From positions 186,001 through 250,000 of the forward strand of contig JAGFNQ010004746.1 of NCBI GenBank assembly GCA_024364735.1: 64,000 nt of DNA, in the 5' to 3' direction. The notes below the pieces were generated by a model. It worked only from the letters and a program-made list of their open reading frames with translations. It was not told the DNA's origin and searched no databases. This DNA comes from Boesenbergia rotunda (taxonomy: Eukaryota; Streptophyta; Magnoliopsida; Zingiberales; Zingiberaceae). Below, piece by piece: positions 23,276 through 35,332 of the stretch. Every line of letters begins with the position of its first letter. Within the stretch, counting starts at the first letter, position 1. Position numbers and translations under genes: made by a program.

Positions 23276-23555
23276 AATAACTAGTTACTCTACCGCTGCA
23301 CCATAGCCCCTGGGGCTTAATAGAGTTTTTCAATGATATATTTTAGGGGTGTGCAATCGGTTAATAATTGAATTGATAGAATCGTTTATCGAAACTGATT
23401 AAACTATTTTTTTTTGGACCTAACTGGACTGATTAACTTTCCAATAAAACTCTAACAAGCTGAATCGATAAAATTAAAAATTTAAATAAGTAATTTTTTT
23501 TATCATTAATCAATTGAGGTTTTTCATCAATTGATAATGGGTACTCGAGTTAAAG

Positions 23556-24057
23556 TAGGGGTGTCAATTCGGGTGGGTCGGGTAGGATTCGGGTCGGGTT
23601 GGGGAAAATTTTTTTTAAACTGCCAACCCGAACCCGACCCGAACCCGATTTCAATCCGAAACCCCCGAACCCGAATCCGAACCCGAACCCGACCAACCCG
23701 ATCCAACCGACCCGACCCGAATAACCCGAAAAAACCGATTCAAAACGTCTTTTTTCGTCATTTTTCCTATAATTCTTCACTTTTATCTCAATACTTCATC
23801 ATGATCATACTATATTGATATTAATATACATAAAAATATCTTAATTTTCAAAATAAAATTTGATTTCACCCCAAAAAATCCACAAAATATTAAATTCGGG
23901 TCAACCCGAACCCGACCCGAACCCAACCCGAAATTTTTCAACCCGAAACCCCCCAACCCGAACCCGACCCGAACCCGAAAAATTTGAACCCGAACCCGAT
24001 TTTTTTCGGGTCGATTCGGGTTGGGTCGTCGGGTCGTGTTGATTTTTGACACCCCTA
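23556..24057. mobile_element. 502-bp hAT-type MITE with a CCCGAAC-rich body
   Basis: Termini are TAGGGGTGTCAA (left) and, on the reverse strand, TAGGGGTGTCAAAAA (right). A perfect 8-bp direct repeat, AGTTAAAG, at 23548-23555 and 24058-24065 is the hAT signature. Both arms are filled with degenerate ACCCG/CCCGAA repeats that pair with CGGGT/TTCGGG at the other end, so the element could fold on itself. The middle is AT-rich. No coding capacity. Confidence 0.9.
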
Positions 24058-24521
24058 AGTTAAAGGATAAATTGTTAAATATTATTGATTGAGAGGTCAG
24101 TTTGGGCTAAAAGGAGTTATGAGGATGTTCGTGTTGATTTATTCGTGAAGCCAAATGACTTTCCGGTTGGGAACCTAAAGAGGGCCCTCGGTTGGGAATC
24201 TGATATTAGTTCCGGCCTGGAATCTTCGTGTTCGACTAGATTTTGATTATGTGCTAGTTGTAAAGGGTGAATATCTTGGAGATAGTTGGTGTAGTATCTG
24301 TTTCCCGATCGGGGTGTTTTCTCGATCGGGATGCCTAGGTAGCTTTTGGTCGATAGGGTTAGATTCTCTTCCATCAAGACAAACTTCATTAAATGTCTCA
24401 TATGAAAATTATCCATTAGGAGGAGCATTTAATATCTTGAGGGCGCCATCAATATATCGAATAATGAGAGAGATGAAACTGTTGCACACTTTAATGTGCA
24501 CTGGCCGTTATGGAAAAAAAA

Positions 24522-24670
24522 TGATGAACCAGGCAGCAGACAAATTGAACCTGGGGTGACCGACCCGGCCCCACGGAAGTTTTCCACCAGTCACCAGGGT
24601 AAATTGGGAAGCGCTCGCGGTGGGCGATCTAGAAGTCCAACATCCCAGAGTTCGCACCCCATTTGGAGGA
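24522..24670 (-). mobile_element. SINE fragment (3' part)
   Basis: Closely matches the 3' part of the split SINE on the minus strand: GCAGACAAATTGAACCTGGG, GACCCGGCCCCACGGAAG, CACCAGGGTAAAT, GAAGCGCTCGCGGTGGGC. It stops near 24670, before box B, so it is 5'-truncated. No target duplication was found. Confidence 0.75.
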
Positions 24671-24689
24671 ACATTAACATAACATAATG

Positions 24690-25442
24690 GCTGCATTAAT
24701 GTCATTAAGAGCCTAAGAAGGAGAACGGTTAAGGGATATAATAAAAGGCAATTAAGGATGAAAGATCAAAATTCTCTCACTTTCTTAAATATATTATTTT
24801 TATCTTTTTTGAGAATCAGACTGACTTGAACGTCGGAGTGAGATCGTTGGAAACTCTTTCGATACCCTTCTAACGTTCCCTAGAATTTCTTTCTCAAGTC
24901 ATCTTTGCTAGCTCCTCAGTCGCATTATCAGCCATCGTCATCCTACCTGTAAATTTTCGGATCAATTATATTTGATTTTTTAAATCTATTAGTTGATTAA
25001 TAAATTGTACCAGTCGATTGCTATTTTTGATTTAATCAGTTTAACTTATTTGGATTTTTAAATTCGAGACCTATTGATCAAAATATATGATATTTAAAAA
25101 ATTTAAATTAATAATCGGTTTAATGACCTTTACTCACCCTTAGTATATTCTAATATTTTTTCCTATTACTTAAAAATAGTGAACTACCGATTCAGTTACG
25201 CAAATATTATTATTACAGTCAGATAATTAGACATCCAATTCGTAAATTGCAACTATCCAATTATAAAAACAAAACTCTACCAATTGAGTCATCCAAACAA
25301 AATATACACGAAAGAGTAATATGTTTTTTTTTCCCTTGACATAGCTGAGCTATTTGCAATTCCACCAATTATGAGAATCAAAAGATTCTTTTTTAAATCG
25401 ATTAATCCTTTTCAAATATAGCATTTTAAATATCAAGAGTAG
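24690..25442. other. intergenic DNA, no gene recognised
   Basis: AT-rich DNA without credible frames or splice signals. It contains the possible right edge of the hAT-like span near 25142. Confidence 0.4.
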
Positions 25443-25892
25443 TGATGTAAACGAATCCAGCTGGTTCATAAATTTTTTTAGTCGGCTCGAAAAATATTTA
25501 ATTCGTATTCGAAATTATCAAATTCGAGTCGAATTCGAACATATTCGAATAATTTTTTAGTCGAATTCGAACCTATACTATTTTATTCAATTTTTCACGA
25601 GCTAAATTGAATTATAATTATTTTTACATAATTATTATGTAAATATATTCAAATTATTGTTCGATTAATTTCAATTGAATTCGAATTTATATAATTTGGA
25701 GCTATAGTTCGACTATGCTAATCAAGTTCGAACCATTCGAATTGAACTCGAGCTCGAATTTTATTTCGAATCAAACTCTGAGAGTTAAAATTATGTGTAT
25801 TTTCGAGCTTCGAATATCATATATTTCGAGCTTGAACTTAAATATCAATATTTTTTTATTATTCGATTCGGTTCAATTCGTTTGCACCCTTA
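25443..25892. mobile_element. probable hAT-like MITE rich in TTCGAATTCGAA
   Basis: The ends TGATGTAAACGAATCC (left) and, on the reverse strand, GGGTGCAAACGAATTGAACC (right) resemble the widespread plant element type with GGGTGYAAACGAA termini. The body is made of degenerate ATTCGAA repeats. No clean 8-bp target duplication was found, so the exact ends are approximate. Confidence 0.5.
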
Positions 25893-25924
25893 ATCAACTA
25901 TGATACAAAGATATGATAAGGAAC

Positions 25925-26150
25925 AGATAAATCTTGTATCAGATAAATTTGAGGTGACTGACTTGTCCTTATAGAAAATTTTCATGGACCACTAGGATAA
26001 ATCATAAAATACACGGGTGGTCTAAAAGTCCAGCGTCCCAGAATTCGGACCTCATTTAAAGAAAAAAATTATTATAAAATATATCGTAATTAAGGATTGA
26101 ATCATGAATATTTGAAAGGACAACAGAGATACGACAAGACATATAAATTG
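25925..26150 (-). mobile_element. old diverged SINE copy
   Basis: Aligns by eye with the SINE family on the minus strand: TTTGAGGTGACTGACTTGTC, CCACTAGGATAAATCAT, GTCTAAAAGTCCAGCGTCCC, GGACCTCATTTAAAG. A decayed box B, GATTCAATCC, lies near 26095. It is much more diverged than the copies at 19.9 and 24.5 kb. Confidence 0.6.
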
Positions 26151-26242
26151 GAGCATTTGTTCGGGATAATTTAAGTAGAATTAGTGACAAATTTTTATAT
26201 AAAAATCTCAACATAAATAAGTTGCTAAATCTTTGATTATCT

Positions 26243-26457
26243 TGCTTCCAGGACTATGATGTAGCGATAAAGCGATTAGTCGCTATTCCGTGGTTCTATC
26301 CCTAGCTACGATATATTTTATAGGGATTTTTCTTCCAAATGAGACGTGAATCCTGAGACGCTGAACTTCTAGATCGTCTACAACATTTCTCAATTTACAC
26401 TGATAACCGATCATTCCAGATTCATCAGCTATATGGTTCAAGAATTTTTTTTTTTTT
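26243..26457 (+). mobile_element. full-length SINE upstream of RRP6L2
   Basis: Flanked by a 16-bp direct repeat, AARTCTTTGATTATCT, at 26227-26242 and 26458-26473. It reads 5' to 3' on the plus strand: head GGACTATGATGTAGCGATAA (decayed box A), GGTTCTATCC (box B with one change from GGTTCGATCC), the common body, and a poly(T) tail at about 26445-26457. It lies 158 bp before the RRP6L2 start codon, so it is in or next to the promoter/5' UTR. Confidence 0.82.
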
Positions 26458-26568
26458 AAGTCTTTGATTATCTCGATTACGGGGAGTAAATTCGGGAAAA
26501 AAAAAGACCAGGTAAAAAATCTGGTGCTTCCGCTCGGTTCCGCTTTTAAAAAACCGTCGATGGTCGGC

Positions 26569-26577
26569 AAACCCTAA
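26569..26577 (+). promoter_or_regulatory. telo-box in the RRP6L2 promoter
   Basis: AAACCCTAA, 38 bp upstream of the start codon. The telo-box is a known element of plant promoters for ribosome biogenesis and translation genes, which fits a gene for a nucleolar/exosome rRNA-processing nuclease. Confidence 0.55.
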
Positions 26578-26614
26578 TCGGATGATTCCTCGATTACTGC
26601 CGTAGCCTTGATTC

Positions 26615-29600
26615 ATGGAAGGAGAATATCCGGCCTCCGATTTGCCACTGAAGGACAAGGCGGACCGCCTCCACGCGCTGATCTCCGGCCCCCTCGCTGC
26701 CGCTGCCGCCAAAGCCTCGGCCCGATCCCGGAATATTCCAGCCGGTAAGGACTTTCATTTCTTCTTCAACTTCGATGAGTTCAAGTCCCCTATCAAGGAG
26801 ATTAAGGAGAAATCCGAGTCTTCCTTGAGTAGCATCGCTGCTTCGGATTATCTCTGGGGGAGCAAGAAGCCGCCGAAGCTGCCCAACGATCTCGACGAAG
26901 CATGCGACTGGTTTGTTGGCCTCAACGACGAATTACTCGATCGTCTTGCAATCTCTATGGATGAGTTTAAGAGCTTGAGAGAAGTGGAAGAGGCAGGTGG
27001 GAAGACTACGCCAATGGAGCTGGAAGAGGGTGGGTTTCAGTTAGTTTACGGGAAGAAGAAGAAAAAGATTGGGGGTGCACTCAATACGAAGAACAATGAG
27101 GCCTTCTCTGCCTCTGGCTCTTCTACAGTGGTTAACGTAGCAATGAAGGACAAGAGGACAACAGCAGGACGTTCGAAGGTTCCATTTCACATTCCGACCA
27201 TTCCACGGCCGCAATATGAATATAACATAATAGTGAATAATAAGAACCAACCATTTGATCATGTATGGTTGGAGAGGAGCTCAGATGGAAATCGGTTCAT
27301 TCATCCACTGGTCAGTTTCTAAATTTTTTTGTATGTTCCATGTTCATTTCCCCCCTCATGCTTGATGGCTAATATTTACTCATCAACTGGTACCTTATTC
27401 ACTTTGTTTTATTTGTTAGCTATGATACTTTTTGGATGTGTAATTATCTAGATTGACACCAGAAAACTGTTTCGGTCTATCAAAATAAGCTGTCTATCCT
27501 ATTTTCCTCAAAAATAAAGTTGTGCGTGGGAAGATATCCAATCGGCCAAGCATTACCCACGCCGCAGTATGTAATGATACCTGGAGTGAGGGTTCTTGTG
27601 GTAATACTTTTGATGCTAAAGTCAATCTTTCATGAGGTCTTAATGGAATGTAAGATATTAAAGGGAAAATGGTGAAAAGGCCTCTACACATAGTCTACTT
27701 GCTTCTTTGTTGGGGAGCTCCCTTAGCTATCTTGTTGATGACAAGCAAGTGTTTTTTGTTGGAGGTGTTCACATGCCCTAAGGATTATCAATCTATTGTG
27801 ACGTATCAATAAGCTTTGTGCACATGCAATGCGCCAAAAGTGAGTCATGAGCATGAAGTTGCTTCAAAATCAGTAAGAATGGTTTCCACATGAAATTTTC
27901 AAGTTATAGGGCAATGTGGATCTCCTGTCTGTGGCTACCCTGTCAACCCCAAAGCAGGTTATCTTAAGTAGTCACTTCCTTAATTGGGCATACTATGAAG
28001 TATCACATACTGCATAGTCCTTACCAGTTGCAGATTTTTTTTTTTATGGTGGGTACCTCTTAAAGTATGTAACAGATAGGTGTATAAATTTTCCCATAAC
28101 ATTGTCCTTCTAACACTGTTGACATATCTTTTATTGTGCTTCTTATGCACCACCTTTTGGTTCTTCATTGTTTCTACAATTTGTCATGGAACTTCAGAAA
28201 TGTATTTAATGAGTTATAGGCCTAGGTGGGTACCTCTTAAAGTATGTAACAGATAGGTGTATAAATTTTCCCATAACATTGTTCTTCTAACACTGTTGAC
28301 ATATCTTTTATTGTGCTTCTTATGCACCACCTTTTGGTTCTTCATTGTTTCTACAATTTGTCATGGAACTTCAGAAATGTATTTAATGAGTTATAGGCCT
28401 AGCCTTACTAGATCGTTCCTCCTTGGGATTAATCAAGTTTAGTGTGTCTTTTTTTTTGCATCTTATTTATGGCTGGCAAATGACTTTGGAACATTTGGAT
28501 TAAGTATAGATATTGTTGATGAATATGAAACAAGTTTGGATTTAAAGGCTTGAGTATCATCTACAGAATAAAGTTAATTGATTTTCTACAGAGTGTCTTA
28601 TAACCCCAACCTCTTACTTTGCTTTGTTGTATGCTAGAGTCAAGTTGGTTTAGGTCTCTTTGTTTGACCGGAAAAATGGGGAAGAAGAAGAAGAATAGGA
28701 AGCTAGAAGAGAAGGGACAAAAGTTGAGTACTTTGGGTGGGTAAGGGGAAGTGAGGAGGTGAAGAGAGAGACAAAGTTGAGTACTTTGGTTGGGTAAGGG
28801 GAAGAGGATGAGGTAAAGGGGTGGGATGAATATACAATAATGAATTCACCCTTGTCTCACTTTCACTGCATGTGTTGTCGCGTCATTGGAGGTGTCTTCC
28901 ATGCCACTTAGTTTGCAGACTAACTGCAGTTCACGAGTGACTGAGTCAGCCTTGTCCCAATCCTTGCATTGAATGAGACAACCAACGGTGAGGTGTATTG
29001 AGGAACTGTTGAGTCGTGGGAATGGGATAAAAAAAAGAGAGCAAATTCTAACTTTTTCAGTTGCTCTTGGTTAAGGTGGTGATACACACTGAATGGCTAA
29101 TAGGTTATCCCTAGATAAGCTTTTCCTGGGCAATTGCAGCTGCGCCAACGCTGATTTATCGAGTCTTGCCTACGTGTCAGATTTGTAAAGATGGGCACCC
29201 TTTTAGATCTTGCTCTTGGATAAGCGTACAAATCACTCTGTATCAATAGTCTGGAAAAATACTTTCTATGTATCTTCAGACATCTCTCTTTATTCTCATG
29301 CATATTGACTTTAAATGGCTAACTAATAATAATTTAAGTGTGTTAGGTGTATCCAAGTGTCTAAAAAAATAATAAATTGATACCTAGATACCTTTTTTTT
29401 GTTTTACCTATTGCAAGAAAATACTTGAATAAATATGTTTTCTCTTGGTTATTTACAAACTATATTTCGTTTTTGAGTTTCATTTTCTTTATACAATTGA
29501 ATTCTTTCTTTTTTCCATACAACAGGAAAAATCTTCTATTGTGGACTTCGTTGATAGAAAGTGTGATGGTGAGCCTATTCAACCTCTTCCCCTCGAGGGT

Positions 29601-32600
29601 ACTCCATTTAAGCTGGTCGAAGGTGTGAATGACTTAAAAATGGTAGCTGCTAAGTTGCGGGGTGTAGATGAATTTGCGGTTTGTACCTTCTAGAGTTTTT
29701 GATGCTGAATACACCATATGTTTTCAACATATTCTTTGGGCGGTTTCATGAACTCTAATTGTCTCTTGATGTAATAAACATACTGCGCTATCATTTCAGA
29801 TTATCAATTAACTCAGTATACAACTGATATTTAATAATTGCATCTGCCAAGCTTTGAGTTAGCCATGCCAGTGATTTAACTGTGGATGTTATCTCTTGTT
29901 GTTCAGGAACTAAGATGTGCCCTGGCTATAGTTACTATTTGAACAGTTGAACATGACTATTTATATTAGCTTTGAAATGGATTGTTCTTGCTTCCTGTGC
30001 CCTAGTTTTTTTTTTCTATTGTGAGAATATTTTCAGAGGAATATTATCTTCTTCTGACAAAAAAATCAGTTCAAACTAACTGTCTGGTTAGTCCTTTGTT
30101 TGGGAGACCCTACATAAAAACTTGTTATTGTTTCCAGGACCGTAATGTTTTCCAAAATTGTAAAAATATTCAGTGATACAAAAGAAAAGTTTATACGCTG
30201 ATAATGCTGAACTGCATTCTCCTCTCCATGATAGGACATTCTTGGATTTCTTAGTTGCCAGTGTATAAAATGTAATGATTGTTTCTCGCTTTTCCTTTGA
30301 ATGCAAGTTTTTTGGCATAATCACACTGCATTATATCATCTCATCTCTTATCATTAAGGCAATATATTGATAGAAAGGATTGGAAAATATAACCCTTCAA
30401 TAACTGAAATTTAGTATTGGTTTTGAATGTGTTTTGATGGTCAAACTTTTCCATTCCAGGTGGATTTGGAACACAACCAGTACCGGTCATTCCAGGGGCT
30501 AACCTGTTTGATGCAAATATCTACAAGAGCTGAAGACTTTGTGATTGACACTCTCAAGTTACGAATACATATTGGACCACACCTGAGAGAAGTTTTTAAA
30601 GATCCTTCAAAGAGAAAGGTAGATTATGTTTTCTTTGAAAACTGATTAAAATTTACAGCTTAATTATTCATTATGTTTACCTTCTACTCTAGATAATGCA
30701 TGGTGCTGATCGTGATATCATTTGGCTACAACGGGATTTTGGCATATATGTGTGCAACCTTTTTGACACTGGTCAGGTAGACATTTCCACCAATATCTTA
30801 TGGGTGAAACTTTTGCAGATTTGGAATACATGAAACATACCATGGCTTTTTTTTTTGGAAGAATTGCCAACATATTAATTGTTAGAAATATATAGAATTC
30901 TTCCAAGTATTTTTGTTTATCCATTTCACTTGAAGGTTTAATCACTCTAGTCAGTTCAAGGTTACTTATTATGGTGATATGATGGTGTATTTAGGATTCA
31001 AAATCTCCTAGGATGTGACACACTGATACTGCAGTATGTAGTAAAATAACTGGGGGTTTTCAACTCTTTTTTCTTAATTTTTCTTTCTTGCAGTTTTGAT
31101 ATGCTTATGTTCACATACATTGAATTCTTGTTCTCAGAAACTTGGTACTATCTATTTTACTTTATACAGGCATCAAGGGTATTGCAACTGGAAAGGAACA
31201 GTCTGGAGTATCTTCTGAATCACTTCTGCGGAGTAAATGCTAACAAAGAGTAGCTTTTCAAACCTTATCATACTTCTATTAAATAATCTCTTTTCATGTT
31301 TGAAACTTTTTTATTGAGCTAATAAGTTTCAATTCAAGCAGGTACCAGAATGCAGATTGGAGATTGCGCCCTATTCCAGCTGAAATGCTTAAGTAGAGTG
31401 CAAAGTCTTTATCTTTCCATATATATATACACATATATATTTGCGTCATCTATGCTGTAGCTTGAATACTTCATTTTTTTGCATTTAAACCACCACTATA
31501 AGATTCCGACTACGATTGCTTCTTATAGGTATGCCAGAGAAGATACACATTACCTATTTTTTATATATGATCAGATGAAGAGAAGGTTGCTAGCAGAATC
31601 ATCAGATGGAAATGATCTCCTATTGGAGGTGATTCGTTTGTGATGTAATTTATAAATTGAAAGCTACAACTTAGTTTAAGTCCAAACTGAATATTTATTC
31701 ATGCACTATTTTTATTTTGTTCTATGTAAAACAATTGTTGTTTATTGCTCTTTATGTGACATGCTTCTATTGACTGTGACAATTTTCAGGTCTATAAGCG
31801 CAGTGGTGAAATCTGCATGCAACTTTATGAGAAAGAACTTTATACGGATACATCATATCTAAACATCTACGGGTTTGTCTTTCCTACCATTCTTTAATTA
31901 GTAATTGGTGCTCAAATGATGCAATTGACTTTTTTCTATGTTTCCTATTCTAATGAATTTGTATCCTTTTGTCTTCATTAATTTGCTACAATATTCTTTT
32001 TAATATTCATCGCTACTTGTTTTTTGACATCATGAACAGGTTAGCATACATTGATTTAAATGCAGAGCAACTTGCCGTTGCTGCTGTAAGTATATTTATC
32101 ATTTGTCCTATATATCACTAATCTGATTTCTGATTGAAATAATTGTGAGGTTGAGCATGACGGATCTTCTTGGTGTGCTTTTGACATTAACATCATTTTT
32201 GGAATATTTCTTTTTTCAGAAAAGTGTGATTTACACCTATTTATTCTTTATATTTTATCATTCAAATTCTTAGAGAAATGATATGTTGAAATAGCTTTTA
32301 TGGAGTATTTAGCTGCTCAGGAGCTAGAAACTGCTCATTGATTCTTTTGATATCGAGACAGAGACACAGTTAACATATTAGACCTGTTATTCCTTTCAGA
32401 TCCTGTTTGGTATCCGAGTTCAAAATCTCTGAAAAGTTATTGTTTGGGAGAATTAGCTCCAGGATTTTGCGGCAAGCTATATTATTTAGAGGATAATTGG
32501 ATAATCATATTGTATAGCTTTGGGATTTGAGGGTATAATTATTATAATAGCCCTATTATATTATATATAAGTCTAATCATATCAACTATAAGAAATAATG

Positions 32601-35257
32601 CAATCATTATCTTTGCATCAGTGTGAGATACAAGATAAAGATTTAAAACGTTCAATATTTTTTTATGATAAATCATAAAGACCAATGACAATATAGAAAA
32701 ATAGATTTTCATATTATCAAAGGACAACCCTGTCGCAGCAAATTCTAAAATAAATATTGCTATCGCACAATGTTACCTATTATAGTAATGATTCATTATA
32801 GCAGTAAAAGTTCATTGGGAAGTTATAAGATTTGCCTTTTGGTTTGTCTTTTTTACCCTTCTCAACCCAGGTTAAATCCTAAACTCATATATTTTCATTA
32901 ACGAGAGCTTAACCAAACATTAATTTCATAATATTCTTATAAAGTCCTATGGAGTGTAAAAGAACTCTGGAAGTGTTAATCAAAGTTTGCCGTTATAGAA
33001 GATTTCTTAGAATGTGTACTGTTCATTATTTACATTTTACATGACCAATTCTGTTCTGTGACTTAATAACAACTATCCATCTTAAACAGGGTCTTTGTCA
33101 GTGGAGAGATAGTATTGCACGTGCCGAGGATGAGAGTACTGGATATATATTACCGAATAAAACTCTTCTTGAGATTGGTACAGTTTTAATGCTTTTGCAG
33201 ATCTTAATTTCAGCTCTTGGGTCAAACAACTTATGCATTATGATTTTTTTTGTTTGATTGAAAAGCAAGGCTGATGCCTACTACTTCTGGAAAATTATGG
33301 CGACTGTTGAAATCAAAGCACCCTTTTGTTGAATGCCACCTGCTTTCTATAATTGAAATTATTAAGCGTTCCATTGCCAAATCTTCTTCTTTTGAGGGTA
33401 TAGCAGAACAGCTAAAGGAGAAACGGCTGGAAGCAGTAAGTCGTGAGCATTCTCAAGATATCAAAATTATTTAGTTCCCAATACTGACCTTTGTTAAATG
33501 TTGCATACACTGACACTGCAGAATATGGAAGTTAACATCAACACTAGATCAATCCCAGCTTCTGATGTCCTTATGGAGCCTACAAGTTCTGAACACGTTG
33601 ATCAGAGTAGAAACGTTGCTACAGAAACAAGTGTTGAAACTGTTAAAACCGTTGAACATGATCTGGATGCTGTGGAAGAATGCCCCAGACAATCAACCCA
33701 GAGTCCAAGAAGTGGAAGCACGTCAACTATGGTGATGGAGCAAGAAAATAATGCTTTGCCATTGTCCGGAATTCAGTGCTTGTTGAGGCAACCTGAGATA
33801 ACTGAAAATTTTGAGAAGGAAACGAGGGATAACAAAGTGATAGAACATCTTCCACAAAAACAAGTTTGTTTCTTTCCTGCTGTTTCTGGCTTTTTACTGA
33901 TGATCGGATAATGATTTTTATTGACGTTTTTATAGGCTGGAATTGCCTCCGTCCAATTACTGAAAAAGCCTACACAAGCCTTTGGAGCCTTATTTGGAGC
34001 TTCTTCCTCTGTAAAGAAGCTTTCCTCTGAGCAAGTCGGTCTTACTAGCCAGGTATTTTAGATTGATGTTCACTGGATTGTAAGTCTCAAATTTTGCTTT
34101 GGTATATCTATTATTGTTGGGGTTCTTGTAATCAGTAAAAATGTTATAGTTTGGTGAATTTTAATCTATCGTATCATAGATAATTTATCTATAACTACAA
34201 GGATAATTCACCTAACTGGACAAGGTACATGAGATACTTTTCCTTGTAGGTTCAGATAAACAAAAATGCTAAAAGTTATACTTCTACGGATTCAGGATCA
34301 GTGTTGTTAAGACAATGAAACTTAGTCACCGAATGTTGGGGTAAACCCAGGAACCTTTCAATTCTTATCGTAAATACTTATCTAATCAAATTTTAGACAC
34401 TGTTGCACTGATCAAATTCACGACGCAGTTACTTCTAGTGGTTAAACTGGCCTGTATGGTTGTCTATTGCTAAGCAACATCAATTGTGAAGTTTGTATTT
34501 TTATGCTCCTATATCAACACAAACTTCATTGTCTGAATATTTTTTTTTGTTTGCTTTCTTCCTCCAGGATAAGAATGTGAATAAAGTCAAGGAGATTAAA
34601 TTCAGTGTAGCTCTTCCATTCCATAGTTTTTCTGGTGGAGTGACCTCGTCAGAGCCGGATGTTAGGGAGGACAAGAACCCTTCAGGTCTGCAAGTCGAGG
34701 AGGACATAGAGTCTCCTAAAGTGCCTGCTGAGGTCATACCACTGGATACCAAAAGTGACGATGAGCAGATTGATCACTCTGCAACAGACAATGAGATGGA
34801 TCACGAGGAATGTTCTTCTGATCATCCTGACATTGGCTGCGGCGGTGATAATAAACCAGAGTCTAATACTAATGATCCAGCCGACATTATAAACTTTGAC
34901 AAGTGCTTTATGTCGATCAACGAGAGGAGGAACTCCCAACGCCAACGGAAACCTAAATCTGCTAAGAAGCCCGCAAATAATCCTAGCATTGTACCATATG
35001 ATTATTCTGCCACAAGGGGATATTTGAATTTTGGTAGGGTTGGACAAGATGATAAAGCTGAAACTGAAGACAACTGCAGAACTGAAGATCCTAAAACCGA
35101 AACTGAAGATAAGGGAAAGACTTCTCTAGGCTCCAGACAAATGCATAGAGGTGCACCGCAAGGTATGGCTCAAGTTGAAGGAAGATCAAGAGGATCTCAA
35201 CCACGCCGTCGTCAAGCTTTCCCTCCTTCAGGCAACAGAAGCATGACATACTATTGA
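26615..35257 (+). CDS. RRP6L2: RRP6-like exosome 3'-5' exoribonuclease
   Basis: Fourteen exons: 26615-27310, 29526-29678, 30460-30618, 30693-30776, 31170-31249, 31342-31392, 31529-31628, 31790-31872, 32040-32085, 33090-33177, 33266-33435, 33522-33863, 33936-34052 and 34568-35257. All phases close, about 952 residues. Order: PMC2NT-like N-terminus (1-230), DEDDy exonuclease domain (about 285-440), HRDC domain (about 445-570), acidic disordered tail with an RGR/QRQRKPK basic end. Visible catalytic motifs are FVIDTLKLR (Exo I), HGADRDIIWLQRDFG (Exo II) and YAREDTHYLFFIYD (Exo III, Y and D present). The Exo I second acid, Glu in yeast and human RRP6, reads Lys here. Expected role: nuclear exosome-linked 3' trimming of rRNA and other nuclear RNAs. 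A SINE and a telo-box sit in the promoter. RRP6L2 rather than RRP6L1 is a judgement from overall resemblance. Confidence 0.9.
28048..28401. repeat. 177-bp tandem duplication in RRP6L2 intron 1
   Basis: A unit starting GGTGGGTACCTCTTAAAGTA and ending GAGTTATAGGCCTA is present twice in direct tandem (28048-28224 and 28225-28401). I see one base difference (CATTGTCC against CATTGTTC), so the duplication is young. It does not touch the splice sites. Confidence 0.9.
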
Positions 35258-35332
35258 CGTTATTATATCTGTTCATTCTCCTTCAGGCAACAGAAGCATG
35301 GCATACTATTGACGTTATTATATCTGTTCATT
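35223..35332. repeat. 55-bp tandem duplication across the RRP6L2 stop codon
   Basis: CTCCTTCAGGCAACAGAAGC and the following 35 bases are repeated at 35223-35277 and 35278-35332 with about one difference. The first copy encodes the last residues (PSGNRSMTYY) and the stop. The second lies wholly in the 3' UTR. The protein end is thus unchanged by the duplication. Confidence 0.85.

Larger units (their letters stand above)
19932..23315 (-). mobile_element. tRNA-derived SINE split by a solo LTR
   Basis: An 18-bp direct repeat, CTTAATAGAGTTTTTCAA, flanks the whole unit at 19914-19931 and 23316-23333, the length expected for a retroposed SINE. On the minus strand the head begins GGGGCTATGGTGCAGCGGTA (box A-like TGGTGCAGCGG). 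It is interrupted at 23275 by a 3.1-kb LTR and resumes at 20144 with a box B match GGTTCGATCC (20115-20124). A GC-rich body follows, ending in a poly(T) tail. Poly(T)-ended SINEs such as p-SINE1 and Au are known in plants. Without the LTR the element is about 250 bp. Confidence 0.8.
23345..25142. other. possible hAT-like element hosting later insertions
   Basis: The left edge AGGGGTGTGCAATCGGTTAA and the right edge (reverse strand) TAAGGGTGAGTAAAGGTCAT resemble each other and hAT-type termini. The span also contains the independent 502-bp MITE at 23556 and a SINE fragment at 24522. A target duplication could not be confirmed, so this is tentative. The sequence between the inserts holds no gene. 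Confidence 0.3.

Noticed and set aside
23600..24030. Telomere-like or CRISPR-like CCCGAA repeats
   Set aside because: Units are degenerate, not CCCTAAA, have no spacers, and belong to a hAT-type MITE with target duplications.
24117..24687. Frames of 63-103 codons
   Set aside because: Within transposon-derived DNA and a SINE fragment; no domain.
26425..26712. Minus-strand frames opposite the RRP6L2 start
   Set aside because: Antisense to a strong exon and the SINE.
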